Of a stretch of 64,000 nt of DNA, positions 42,978-52,060 are shown piece by piece. Made by a program: the position numbers and the translations under genes. The notes beneath the pieces are model-generated. The model was not told the DNA's origin, made no database searches, and was given only the letters and a program-made list of their open reading frames with translations. Source of the stretch: Pirellulaceae bacterium (GTDB taxonomy: Bacteria > Planctomycetota > Planctomycetia > Pirellulales > Pirellulaceae); assembly GCA_029243025.1 (NCBI GenBank), contig JAQWSU010000021.1, positions 110,512-174,511 on the forward strand, in the 5' to 3' direction. The number at the start of each line of letters is the position of its first letter. Within the stretch, counting starts at the first letter, position 1.

Positions 42978-45727
42978 TGGATATCGGGGTCGTCCTATCT
43001 TGGTTGTTGGGCTTCGCGGTTTTAATGCCGTTGGGCTCGTTTGCATTGATCTTGCTATTTGGCCCGCAGATGGGAAAAGGTGGCAAGCAAGCCGGTGCTT
43101 GCGCCACAGGCGCGATTCTTGTCTCCTGCATCCTCTCGGTCATTTCGCTCGGTATCTGGCTCTCGAATCATCCGCCGATCGGTGACCATGGATCCGCTCA
43201 TGCAGCCCAGCATGATGAAGCCGTCGGCACGGATGGTGAAACCAATGCGGCAGACAGTGACACACATGCCAGTGATGAGGCGGATGCGGTTCATACCGAT
43301 GGCGAGACGGATGAAGCGGTCGGTACCGATGGCGAAACCAATGCGGCCGACAGTGATCACCACGGCGATCACCACGGCGATCACGGCCACGCGGTCGCAC
43401 CGCCTCACTACTCCTACGAGGTCTATTCGCTTGGTGATTTCGGGATAGGGCATCGGATGAGCATAAGTGTCTATATTGACACGCTCACCGTCTGCATGTT
43501 TTGCATGGTAACGTTGATTGCAACTTGCATTCATCTTTACGCAACCGGCTACATGCACGATGAGTTGGAAGGTCCCGACTACGTCGATCATGAAGTGACC
43601 ATGGAAGATGGTAGCCATTTGCACCGCCCCGGTCGTTTTCACCGATTCTTCCAAGCCCTTTCGCTGTTTTGCTTCAGCATGCTCGGGCTCGTACTTTCCG
43701 GCAACATCGCCATGACCTTCGTGTTTTGGGAACTTGTCGGTATTTGCTCCTACTTCCTCATCGGTTTCTATGTTGAACGCCACAGTGCATCAACGGCAGC
43801 CAATAAAGCATTCATCGTCAATCGAGTTGGTGACTTCGGGATGATCATCGGCTTGATGGCTCTTTGGGGGAGCCTGGGGACATTTTCCTTCGGCGGTGCT
43901 GACGGGATTTTTGAGCAGGTGCGATCTTCCGAGAACGATTACGCATTGGTTGTTCCTGACGGCATGGTTCGCGCTTCAGCTCAAAAAGAGGTTGCCGCAG
44001 TCGTTGCCGGGTTGGGCCCCAGTGCGACAGCCGAGCAAATTAAGAAGGCCGTCGATGATAAGCTTCCCGAATGGCGAGATGCGAAAACGTCGGGTGTTCC
44101 GGGTGGATATGGACGTTGGTTATTGATCGTAGCTGGAGTCGGGATTTTTTGCGGCTGTATCGGCAAGAGTGCTCAATTTCCGCTGCACGTCTGGTTGCCC
44201 GACGCCATGGAAGGACCGACTCCCGTCTCGGCGCTGGTGCATTCAGCGACGATGGTCGCCGCTGGTGTTTTTTTAGTGGCGAGATTTTATCCCGTATTTA
44301 CTCCCGAAGTACTCTTCGTGATCGCACTTGTTGGTGCTGTGACGTTGTTCATGGCGGCGACTATCGCGATTACAGCAACTGATATCAAGCGAGTTTTGGC
44401 CTACTCGACCGTCAGTCAGTTGGGCTACATGATGTTGGCCCTGGGGCTCGGTGGTTGGCTTGCTGGGGTAATGCATTTGTTCACGCATGCTTTTTTCAAA
44501 AGCCTCTTGTTCATGTGCAGTGGTTCAGTCATTCACGCGGTGCACACCAATGAGATGACGGAGATGGGTGGCTTGCGCAAAAAGATGCCGTGGACCGCCT
44601 ACACCATGCTGATCGGATGCATGGCGATTGCGGGTGCGGGTATTCCTTTTGCGGTTGTCTTGTTTGGCGAGAGCTACGGTTTTGGCTTCAGTGGATTTTA
44701 TTCCAAGGATGCGATTCTGGAGCAGGCTCTTTCTTTTCGAAATACGAACCCCGGTTGGGGAAATGTCTTTTTCTTGGCCGCCGCGGGCGGAGCTGCGATC
44801 ACTGCTTTTTACATGTTCCGGCTCTGGTATTTGACCTTTGCGGGTCAACCTCGTGATCAGCACCGTTACGACCACGCCCACGAGTCACCTCCGGTGATGT
44901 ATCGGCCACTGATTCTGTTGTCGGTATTCGCGATCGGTGTCGCTTGGGGGCCCGTGCAGGGAATCGTTTGTGGATTGGTTGCCGCGATCTTCTTCTTTGC
45001 ACTTTATATTCGACGTTCTGTGAGTGGACAGCAGGAAGATCATCATCTGCCCAGTGACCCATTAATCACCTCATTGGTGATCAGTGTCGTGGTGGTTGTG
45101 ATTGGGATGGTGCTCTCGATGTCCGGAAACAACGACGTGACACTCGGCAATTTGCTCGAACAAGCAAGGCCTGCCGGTACACTTCCGACCGAAGAAGCCG
45201 CGTTGCTTTCGATGACTTGGCCCAACGAGCATGATAGTCACGTCGCTGCGATTCGCGTGCCGGCGACTTGGATTGCGTTCGCTACTGCCTTCGGTGGTTT
45301 TTTCCTGGCAACCATGTTCTATGGACTCCGCAAGCTAGACGCTGCGGAATCCCAAAAGACTTTCGCGCCGATTCACCGATTCCTGCTGAACAAATGGTGG
45401 TTCGACGAACTTTACAATTTCCTGTTTGTGCGTCCGTGTCACGTTGTCTCGGGATGGATTGCATCGTTTGACCGTACTTGGATCGATGGGTTCATCGACT
45501 GGTTGGCTTGGGCGACTAAGGTTTTTGCCGGCTTCTGGGAACGAATGGCGGACCGCACCATCGTGGATGGGTTCGTGAATGGATTGGCAACCCTGACCTA
45601 TCGCTGCGGAGCTTCGCTGCGTCGAGTTCAGACTGGCAGTTTGCGGCAGTACGTGATGTTCATCGTAGCTGGCACGGTAATTGTGTTTGTGTTGGCAAGT
45701 TTTTGGCGGTTCGCACTCGCTCAGTAG
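42977..45727 (+). CDS. nuoL: NADH-quinone oxidoreductase subunit L with His/Asp-rich insert
   Basis: A 916-residue antiporter-like subunit (usually about 610-680). Conserved features include FWELVGICSYFLIGFY (with helix 5 Glu), VNRVGDFGMIIGL, SAQFPLHVWLPDAMEGPTPVSALVHSATMVAAGVFLVARF and YSTVSQLGYMM. Between the first helix (about 30-52) and the next, a loop at residues about 60-135 is rich in Asp, His, Ala and Thr and contains a duplicated EAVGTDGETNAADSD and a (DHHG)n-type tail. Another insert follows RVGDFGMIIGL. It is the terminal proton pump of complex I with the long lateral helix at its C-terminus. The insert is probably periplasmic. Confidence 0.95.
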   Translation: MDIGVVLSWLLGFAVLMPLGSFALILLFGPQMGKGGKQAGACATGAILVSCILSVISLGIWLSNHPPIGDHGSAHAAQHDEAVGTDGETNAADSDTHASDEADAVHTDGETDEAVGTDGETNAADSDHHGDHHGDHGHAVAPPHYSYEVYSLGDFGIGHRMSISVYIDTLTVCMFCMVTLIATCIHLYATGYMHDELEGPDYVDHEVTMEDGSHLHRPGRFHRFFQALSLFCFSMLGLVLSGNIAMTFVFWELVGICSYFLIGFYVERHSASTAANKAFIVNRVGDFGMIIGLMALWGSLGTFSFGGADGIFEQVRSSENDYALVVPDGMVRASAQKEVAAVVAGLGPSATAEQIKKAVDDKLPEWRDAKTSGVPGGYGRWLLIVAGVGIFCGCIGKSAQFPLHVWLPDAMEGPTPVSALVHSATMVAAGVFLVARFYPVFTPEVLFVIALVGAVTLFMAATIAITATDIKRVLAYSTVSQLGYMMLALGLGGWLAGVMHLFTHAFFKSLLFMCSGSVIHAVHTNEMTEMGGLRKKMPWTAYTMLIGCMAIAGAGIPFAVVLFGESYGFGFSGFYSKDAILEQALSFRNTNPGWGNVFFLAAAGGAAITAFYMFRLWYLTFAGQPRDQHRYDHAHESPPVMYRPLILLSVFAIGVAWGPVQGIVCGLVAAIFFFALYIRRSVSGQQEDHHLPSDPLITSLVISVVVVVIGMVLSMSGNNDVTLGNLLEQARPAGTLPTEEAALLSMTWPNEHDSHVAAIRVPATWIAFATAFGGFFLATMFYGLRKLDAAESQKTFAPIHRFLLNKWWFDELYNFLFVRPCHVVSGWIASFDRTWIDGFIDWLAWATKVFAGFWERMADRTIVDGFVNGLATLTYRCGASLRRVQTGSLRQYVMFIVAGTVIVFVLASFWRFALAQ
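43217..43356 (+). repeat. Duplicated 44-bp segment inside nuoL
   Basis: Near-identical 44-bp copies, 43217-43260 and 43313-43356, lie 96 bp apart and in frame, encoding EAVGTDGETNAADSD at residues 81-95 and 113-127. Mismatches are mainly silent third-position changes, implying selection on the peptide after duplication. A run of GATCACCACGGC units follows at about 43354. Confidence 0.85.
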
Positions 45728-45796
45728 CAATCGAATTTTAATTAATCATTCAAAGACCGGTTTTAAAACCATCAAATTTTCGGAAATGACAAACTG

Positions 45797-47716
45797 ATGG
45801 ACAGTCCTATTCTCGTATTAAGCCTGCTGATCTTCGTGCCCGCTGTTGTGGCCGCGGTACTGGCGTTGTTCCCCAAAGGTACGGACGATTTCTGCAAGTT
45901 CGTGACATTGGCGACGACGATGTTCGTGATGGGCTTTGCCGTGTTGTTTGTGCTTATGCCATTCGACATCGGACAACCGGCGATGCAGCAAGTTTTCAAT
46001 CAGCCATGGATTCCGTCGTTTGACATCGAATACTTCATGGGGACCGACGGTATCAGCCTACCGCTCGTGATTCTAACGGCATTCATCAGTCTGCTCTCGA
46101 TGATTGCGAGTTGGACGATCAAGACGAATGTCAAAGCTTATTGCATGCTCTATCTCTTGTTGGTCACGGGGATGTTGGGTGTATTTCTCGCGTTGGACTT
46201 TTTCCTGTTTTACGTCTTCTGGGAAGTCATGTTGTTGCCGATGTACTTCTTGATCGGTATCTGGGGAGGTCCACGGAAAGAATACGCAGCTATCAAGTTC
46301 TTCCTCTTCACGCTGTTCGGTAGCGTATTGATGTTGATTGCCATTCTGATGCTGTATTTCAATAGCGATTTGACACAACTGACGACCCAACAGTTGGCGG
46401 ACAGTCATGTTTTGACTCGCAACTTGCAACAAAAATTTGACGTGCCCGTTGCCGAAGCAACTTCGGCACAGTTGGAAGGTGCCAAGAAAGATCTTTTCGA
46501 CGAGATTGAGAGCGGAAAACGTTCTCACTACACCTTTAATATTCTTGCCCTGCAGCATATGGGGCAGCACACGGATCTGTTTTCCTCGCAGGACATTTTG
46601 TTCCCTGGCTGGACTGTTCAGCACTGGGCTTTCTTGCTGTTGTTTATTGGTTTCGTGATCAAGGTTCCGTCGGTGCCGGTGCATACTTGGCTGCCAGACG
46701 CTCATGTGGAAGCACCTACCCCGATTTCGATGATTCTGGCGGGCGTGCTGCTAAAGATGGGTGGGTATGGCATTATTCGGATTTGTTACCCGATCTGCCC
46801 ACACGCAGGCTACGATTTTGCCACCTTCGTTTGTGCCCTGGGCGTGCTCAGCATGGTTTATGGTGCTTTCGCCGCTTTGGCGCAAACTGACTTTAAACGC
46901 ATGGTTGCCTACAGTTCGGTCAGCCATATGGGATATGTCGTACTCGGTTTGGGCGTTTGGTCGGCGACTGCAGGCACAATGTTCGACTCTTACTCCTGGA
47001 ACATGGGGATCAAGGGTGCGATGTTCCAGATGATTGGTCACGGTGTGAGTTCGGCGGGCATGTTTTTCATGGTCGGCGTGATCTACGAGCGGGTGCATCA
47101 TCGCAACTTGAACGAGTTTGGTGGCCTCTATGGCCGCATGCCGGTTTATACTGCCCTGGCGATGATTATTTTCTTTGCCGGTTTGGGCTTGCCCGGTCTT
47201 TGCGGTTTCATCGGTGAGGTCTTTGTGGTGCTTTCCGTCTGGAACTTTAGCCACTGGATGGCCATCGTTTCAGCCGGCGTCGTGGTGTTGACTGCGGCCT
47301 ACATCTTGTGGGCAATTCAACGTGTCTACCTTGGTCCGGAATACAAGGGTCCCCATGGCGACGAGATTCGACCGATCAATTCACGAGAATTGAGTGTGGC
47401 AGTGACGCTTGTCGTGTTTGCGATCTTCTTAGGCGTCTATCCACGAGCTGTTTTGCAGTACATGGATGCTACGATCGACGCGCAAGTTACGAGCCTGAGT
47501 GACTGGACGAAAAATGTGAAAACGCCCGAATTGGAGGGTGCTGAAGTCGACGAAGAAGAGGTGTTAGCGCAATCTGATGAGAAATCAGACGAAGCAACGG
47601 GCACCCAGTCGATTTCTTTGCTTTCGGTTGAAAATAATTCGCAACCCGATCTTGGATCGCCGGCTGGCGCCCCGGAAAGATCGGAAGCGAGTGAACCAAC
47701 CGCTGTTATACGCTAA
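45797..47716 (+). CDS. nuoM: NADH-quinone oxidoreductase subunit M
   Basis: A 639-residue antiporter-like subunit (usually about 500). Signatures include FFLFYVFWEVMLLPMYFLIGIWGG, the functional Lys/His helices KVPSVPVHTWLPDAHVEAPTPISMILAGVLLKMGGYG, and FKRMVAYSSVSHMGYVVLG. An extra hydrophilic stretch (QQLADSHVLTRNLQQKFDVPVAEATSAQLEGAKKDLFDEIES) separates helices near residue 200, and a Glu/Asp/Ser-rich tail of about 80 residues follows the last helix. It begins 69 bp after nuoL and is followed by nuoN. Confidence 0.95.
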   Translation: MDSPILVLSLLIFVPAVVAAVLALFPKGTDDFCKFVTLATTMFVMGFAVLFVLMPFDIGQPAMQQVFNQPWIPSFDIEYFMGTDGISLPLVILTAFISLLSMIASWTIKTNVKAYCMLYLLLVTGMLGVFLALDFFLFYVFWEVMLLPMYFLIGIWGGPRKEYAAIKFFLFTLFGSVLMLIAILMLYFNSDLTQLTTQQLADSHVLTRNLQQKFDVPVAEATSAQLEGAKKDLFDEIESGKRSHYTFNILALQHMGQHTDLFSSQDILFPGWTVQHWAFLLLFIGFVIKVPSVPVHTWLPDAHVEAPTPISMILAGVLLKMGGYGIIRICYPICPHAGYDFATFVCALGVLSMVYGAFAALAQTDFKRMVAYSSVSHMGYVVLGLGVWSATAGTMFDSYSWNMGIKGAMFQMIGHGVSSAGMFFMVGVIYERVHHRNLNEFGGLYGRMPVYTALAMIIFFAGLGLPGLCGFIGEVFVVLSVWNFSHWMAIVSAGVVVLTAAYILWAIQRVYLGPEYKGPHGDEIRPINSRELSVAVTLVVFAIFLGVYPRAVLQYMDATIDAQVTSLSDWTKNVKTPELEGAEVDEEEVLAQSDEKSDEATGTQSISLLSVENNSQPDLGSPAGAPERSEASEPTAVIR

Positions 47717-47763
47717 CGGATCGCTGAACGTGATCAACTTGAATCAATTGAGAGCTGGTTAAA

Positions 47764-49470
47764 GTGCAGTTACACGAAATCGCAGCCGAATTCATCAACG
47801 ATACCAAGGGTTCGTTGTGGCCCGCCTTCGCACCCGAGTTGGTGCTGAGCGCGACAATTATGGTCATGCTGCTCGTTCGTGCGTGCCGTTGGGGAAGGTT
47901 CATACCGGCTGCTGTGATGACGTTGGTCGGTGCCGGTCTTGCACTTTTCGTCGCCTTACCGTCCTGGTTGCCAACGGGACCTGACGGTGGCGTTGCCTCG
48001 CATGAACTGTTCACTGGTATGCTGGTGTTAGACCCTTTCACCGTCTACTTGCGAATTTTCTTGTTGGTGTTCGTGCTGCTGTTCACTGTTTTTACAGTCT
48101 TATCACGCAATCCGGAACGAGATGATGCCACAGACTTTTATTGTTTGGTACTCGGAAGCACGATTGGCATGTGTCTCATGGCTTCCGCCAATCATCTGTT
48201 GATGGTATTTGTCGCAATCGAAATGGCGAGCGTGCCATCATATGCACTCGCTGGCCAGATGAAACACAAACGCAAGAGCAGTGAAGCCGCTCTGAAGTAT
48301 TCCATTTATGGCGCGGGCGCCGCGGGCGTGATGCTTTATGGGATCAGCTTGGTGGCTGGAGTGCTCAACACGGCCCACTTGCCGACAATCGCCTTGAAGC
48401 TCGCGGAAACATTGCCGTCGATGAGCGGCGAGCAGACGATGGTGCTGGCCTTGGGTGGTCTGATGATCATGGTCGGTTTGGCGTTTAAGCTTTCGGCCGT
48501 GCCGTTCCACTTTTGGTGTCCAGACGTTTTCGAGGGTGCTTCGGCAGAGGTCAACGCGTTCTTGTCGGTTGCTTCCAAAGCAGCGGCCCTCGCTTTGTTG
48601 GTTCGGGTTGCGGTTGGAGTCTCCGTGCCCACCGGCTCAGAGGTCGCAACAACGGCACCCGCAGCAAATCAACCCGCGGCCATCTCGACTGCCAGTCAGA
48701 CTGCATTGGTCGCTGATGAAGCTGATTTGGAACCGATGGCTTCGGATCAGGCAGCCCCGTTGGTGCCCGTCAGACGCTTCATCGGCTTGTTGGTTGGTGT
48801 GATCGCTGCGGTGACCTGTACCTTTGGGAACCTGGCTGCTTACGCCCAGACAAACATTAAACGGCTGATGGCCTATTCAACGATTGCTCATGCGGGCTAC
48901 ATGATGCTGGCGATACCTGCGGCAATCGAGGCGGTGGGAGTCGACGCAGCCGTGTCTCAGCAGGCGATTGCGGCACTTGCGCTCTATGTGGCCATCTATC
49001 TGCTGATGAATTTGGGAGCCTTCGCAGTGATTGCTTTCCTTCGTAATTCGTTGGGAAGTGAAGAAATCGCGGACTACTCAGGTTTGATCCGTCGATCACC
49101 AATCATCACTGTTGCCTTTGCCTTGTTGCTGTTCAGTTTGGTGGGGCTTCCTCCACTCGCCGGATTTTTCGGCAAGTTCGCGATTTTTGCTGCCTTGGCG
49201 AATTCTTGGCGCGTGACCGGTCAAAATTATTTGCTTTGGCTGCTCGTTATTGGTGGTATCAACACAGCGATTAGCTTGTTCTATTACTTGCGGGTCGTGA
49301 AGATCATGACGATTGACCCCGAACGTGATGGGGGGCCCGTGCCAGTTGCTCCGGTTTCTTTTTTGGCGGGAACTTTTGTTGTTGTTTTAACGATTCCCGT
49401 CATGACTTTGTTGCTCTACATCGACACGTTGAACAAATGGGCTCAGGCTGCAGCGCAACAACTATTTTGA
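47764..49470 (+). CDS. nuoN: NADH-quinone oxidoreductase subunit N
   Basis: A 568-residue antiporter-like subunit with VFVAIEMASVPSYALAGQ, KLSAVPFHFWCPDVFEGASAEVNAFLSVASKAAALALLVR, NIKRLMAYSTIAHAGYMML and LVGLPPLAGFFGKF. An Ala/Thr-rich loop (SEVATTAPAANQPAAISTASQ) of about 45 residues, absent from standard NuoN, interrupts the mid-region. GTG 47764 is used. It is the last of the membrane-arm genes in the operon. Confidence 0.95.
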   Translation: MQLHEIAAEFINDTKGSLWPAFAPELVLSATIMVMLLVRACRWGRFIPAAVMTLVGAGLALFVALPSWLPTGPDGGVASHELFTGMLVLDPFTVYLRIFLLVFVLLFTVFTVLSRNPERDDATDFYCLVLGSTIGMCLMASANHLLMVFVAIEMASVPSYALAGQMKHKRKSSEAALKYSIYGAGAAGVMLYGISLVAGVLNTAHLPTIALKLAETLPSMSGEQTMVLALGGLMIMVGLAFKLSAVPFHFWCPDVFEGASAEVNAFLSVASKAAALALLVRVAVGVSVPTGSEVATTAPAANQPAAISTASQTALVADEADLEPMASDQAAPLVPVRRFIGLLVGVIAAVTCTFGNLAAYAQTNIKRLMAYSTIAHAGYMMLAIPAAIEAVGVDAAVSQQAIAALALYVAIYLLMNLGAFAVIAFLRNSLGSEEIADYSGLIRRSPIITVAFALLLFSLVGLPPLAGFFGKFAIFAALANSWRVTGQNYLLWLLVIGGINTAISLFYYLRVVKIMTIDPERDGGPVPVAPVSFLAGTFVVVLTIPVMTLLLYIDTLNKWAQAAAQQLF

Positions 49471-49489
49471 CGTAAGGTAAACATTTTTC

Positions 49490-49918
49490 ATGGGTGATTC
49501 GACGACGATTGACGTATTGAATCGACTGCTCGCGTTGCACAGTCATTCACTGCCGATGTATCTGGTCAATGCGCCCCCATGGTTCGCGGAGGACGATTTG
49601 GCCGCCGCAACCGCCCTTCGACATGTTGCCGAAGATCAACAATTGATGTCAGATCGAATCGGTTCGCTTATTGTAGGGTGCGGGGCGGTAACGCACGCGG
49701 GCGAGTTTCCGATGGTCTTTACTGACATGCACGATCTGTCACTCGATTATATCTTGAGTGAAGTCAAGCAGCGTCAGCGGAATGAGATCGAACAAATTCA
49801 AATGTGTATCGATCAGCTCAAGGATGCGCCGATCGCTAAAGCGATTGCTGAGGAAGCTCTGGGCGCTGCGAAAGCACATTTGGAGAATTTGACGGAAGCC
49901 CGGACCGTTTCCGCCTGA
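49490..49918 (+). CDS. Ferritin-like helical protein of unknown function
   Basis: A 142-residue helical protein following nuoN by 19 bp, with a TAAGGTAA ribosome site. It has YLVNAPPWFAEDDLAAATALRHVAEDQQLMSDRIGSLIVGCGAV, spaced Glu/His residues of a four-helix-bundle type (E53 and H50 region), then a DMHDLSLDYILSEVKQRQRNEIEQIQMCI helix. No confident metal site and no recognised family. Its position suggests co-expression with complex I, but function is unknown. Confidence 0.65.
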   Translation: MGDSTTIDVLNRLLALHSHSLPMYLVNAPPWFAEDDLAAATALRHVAEDQQLMSDRIGSLIVGCGAVTHAGEFPMVFTDMHDLSLDYILSEVKQRQRNEIEQIQMCIDQLKDAPIAKAIAEEALGAAKAHLENLTEARTVSA

Positions 49919-49952
49919 CATCCGGGGCTGCCGGGAACAGATTGAGTTCGCT

Positions 49953-50729
49953 ATGCATCTGTTCGACACTCACGCGCATCTCGATGACGAGCAATTTGGG
50001 GCGAATCTTGGTGCGGTCATCCAGCGGGCCACGGATGTGGGCCTGCAGCATCTCGTCGCCGTCGGCACAACTGCTGAATCTTCGCTAAAGTGCCTCGAAC
50101 TCGCTGCGAAGTATTCGACCGTGCACGCCGCTGTCGGAATCCAACCCAACTACTGCTCCGAAGCGAAGCCCACTGATTGGCAAACAATCGTTGAACTGAC
50201 GAAACGCGAGGGCGTGGTGGCCATCGGAGAAACGGGCCTTGATCGTTACTGGGATCACACTCCTTTTGAGCTACAGCAAGATTACTTTCAGCGACATTTG
50301 GATCTATCGCGGCAGACCCAGTTGCCTTTTATTGTGCACATGCGGGATTGCCTGGATGAGATTGTCGTGATGCTGCAGGAAGCTCGCCGTCAAGGACCCT
50401 TGTTGGGTGTGATGCATTCCTACACTGGTGACGCGGCAGGAGCTCGCGAGTGCTTGTCACTGGGAATGTACATCAGTTTTGCCGGGATGGTGACCTACAA
50501 GAAGTCGGAAGCATTAAGGGAGGTGGCCTCGCTCATTCCCGCTGATCGTCTGCTGATTGAGACCGATTCGCCCTATCTTTCGCCGCATCCGAAACGATCG
50601 GTACGGCCGAATGAACCCGCCTTGATCGTGCACACAGCGCAATGCCTGGCCGAGGTGCGAGCTGTTACTTTGAGCGAAATAGCCGAACAAACGACGGCAA
50701 ATGCCAAACGCCTCTTTTTGCCGGCCTGA
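49953..50729 (+). CDS. TatD-family metal-dependent DNase
   Basis: A 258-residue TIM-barrel hydrolase. Metal ligands: MHLFDTHAHLDDEQF (two His), AIGETGLDRYWDHTPFELQQDYFQRHLDL (Glu), LPFIVHMRDCLDE and GVMHSYTGDA (His), and LIETDSPYLSPHP (Asp), the full TatD order. Members are Mg-dependent 3'-5' exonucleases for DNA/RNA and also D-aminoacyl-tRNA deacylase homologues; the exact role here is undetermined. It starts 34 bp after the ferritin-like gene, so it may be the last member of the nuo transcript. Confidence 0.93.
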   Translation: MHLFDTHAHLDDEQFGANLGAVIQRATDVGLQHLVAVGTTAESSLKCLELAAKYSTVHAAVGIQPNYCSEAKPTDWQTIVELTKREGVVAIGETGLDRYWDHTPFELQQDYFQRHLDLSRQTQLPFIVHMRDCLDEIVVMLQEARRQGPLLGVMHSYTGDAAGARECLSLGMYISFAGMVTYKKSEALREVASLIPADRLLIETDSPYLSPHPKRSVRPNEPALIVHTAQCLAEVRAVTLSEIAEQTTANAKRLFLPA

Positions 50730-50790
50730 TTTGTGTGCTGATCAAGGTTGTCGAATGGTGTGACAGGATCTATACAGCTTTTCGGCGACT

Positions 50791-50830
50791 GTTCGGTTCG
50801 TGAGAATACTGTTCGGTTCGTGAGAATACT
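50791..50830 (+). repeat. 20-bp perfect direct repeat
   Basis: The 20-bp unit beginning GTTCGGTTCGTGAG is present twice head to tail (50791-50810 and 50811-50830), followed by another GTTC. It is located just upstream of the methyltransferase gene and could be a slippage duplication or hold paired regulator sites. Confidence 0.9.
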
Positions 50831-50855
50831 GTTCTAGTCTCGAGGATATGGATTG

Positions 50856-51872
50856 ATGGCTCTGTCCGCAATTGCCCTTGCTGAGAGTGGTTGGGTCCCT
50901 GATGCTCTGGTCCGACGTGGAATACGTCGTATGCTCGACAAACGGATCACAGAAACCAAGCAACTCCCTGACCAAACCCAACTGGCTGAATCACTCAGTA
51001 ACGGTCCGCTGCTCGTCAATGCTAACGAAGCTAACTGCCAACATTACGAAGTTCCACCCGATTTTTTTCAGGCTGTCTTAGGAGCTTATCTGAAATACAG
51101 TTGTGGACTTTGGGCGTCGGAAAACTCCACTTTGGACGAGTCCGAAGTGGAGATGCTGCGGTTGACCGCCGAGCGAGCTGAAATTTCTGACGGAATGCGT
51201 GTTCTCGATTTGGGGTGCGGCTGGGGCTCAATGACCACCTGGATTGCCCAAAATTGGCCCAACTGTCAGATTACTTCGGTGTCCAATTCGGCGCCGCAGA
51301 AGCATTTCATTGAAAATCGATGTCGTGAACAAGGCCTTGAGAACGTATCCGTGTTGACTGCCAATGTGGCTGATTTTGATACCGAACAGCGGTTTGATCG
51401 AGTTGTCTCCATCGAAATGTTCGAGCACGTTCGCAATCATCAACTGTTGATGAGCCGAATTTCTCGTTGGCTTGAACCCGATGGAAAACTGTTTGTACAC
51501 GTTTTTTGCCACCGCCATTCTGCCTACCTCTTCGAAACGGAGGGAGAAGAAAATTGGATGGGAAGACACTTCTTTACAGGCGGCATGATGCCCTCGGCAG
51601 ATTGGCTCACGAAGTTTGACGCCGATTTGAGGACGCAAGAACGGTGGAGTGTGAATGGAAACCATTATGCCCGCACCTGCGACGCTTGGTTGCAAAAGTT
51701 GGATGCCGATCGAACACAACTCGCGCAGCTCTTTCGGGTTGATCTTGGGCGGGCGGCCGCTGATCGCCAGTTACAACGCTGGCGTATGTTCTTCATGGCC
51801 TGTGCCGAACTATTCCGTTACCAGAATGGGCAGGAATGGTTTGTCGAGCATTATCGGTTTCAGCGTTCTTGA
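50856..51872 (+). CDS. Coclaurine-N-methyltransferase-like SAM methyltransferase
   Basis: A 338-residue SAM methyltransferase of the cyclopropane-synthase/CNMT branch: QHYEVPPDFFQAVLGAYLKYSCGLWAS is followed by the SAM motif VLDLGCGWGSMTTWIAQNWP, VVSIEMFEHVRNHQLLM and HYARTCDAWL. That is the pattern of plant coclaurine N-methyltransferase and of bacterial homologues annotated as cyclopropane-fatty-acyl-phospholipid synthase. Reaction type (N-methylation or lipid methylation) cannot be told. ATG 50856 has GAGG ten bases upstream. It lies next to the TetR/RND operon on the same strand. Confidence 0.88.
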   Translation: MALSAIALAESGWVPDALVRRGIRRMLDKRITETKQLPDQTQLAESLSNGPLLVNANEANCQHYEVPPDFFQAVLGAYLKYSCGLWASENSTLDESEVEMLRLTAERAEISDGMRVLDLGCGWGSMTTWIAQNWPNCQITSVSNSAPQKHFIENRCREQGLENVSVLTANVADFDTEQRFDRVVSIEMFEHVRNHQLLMSRISRWLEPDGKLFVHVFCHRHSAYLFETEGEENWMGRHFFTGGMMPSADWLTKFDADLRTQERWSVNGNHYARTCDAWLQKLDADRTQLAQLFRVDLGRAAADRQLQRWRMFFMACAELFRYQNGQEWFVEHYRFQRS

Positions 51873-51964
51873 AATAGGATTTATTTCTAAGTGGCTTATT
51901 TCAAACGACTTGCGTTCGTCGTGATTTTTGAGGCTTGTCAGCTGAAGCATCTCTCTCTAAGATT

Positions 51965-51980
51965 TCAAACAAGTGTTTGA
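51965..51980 (+). promoter_or_regulatory. Palindrome TCAAACAAGTGTTTGA, candidate TetR operator
   Basis: A perfect 7-bp inverted repeat (TCAAACA/TGTTTGA, 2-bp centre) lies about 80 bp upstream of the TetR start at 52061. Size and symmetry fit a TetR-family dimer site that would autoregulate the regulator and the efflux genes. A degenerate half-site, TCAAACG, occurs at about 51901. Confidence 0.5.
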
Positions 51981-52060
51981 TACGTCTGTTTCAGATTGCG
52001 GTTGGGCCGCTCGAACTGAGCCAGGTGGCAACGAAGATTTTCTCCTCTTGTGGCAGTCAG

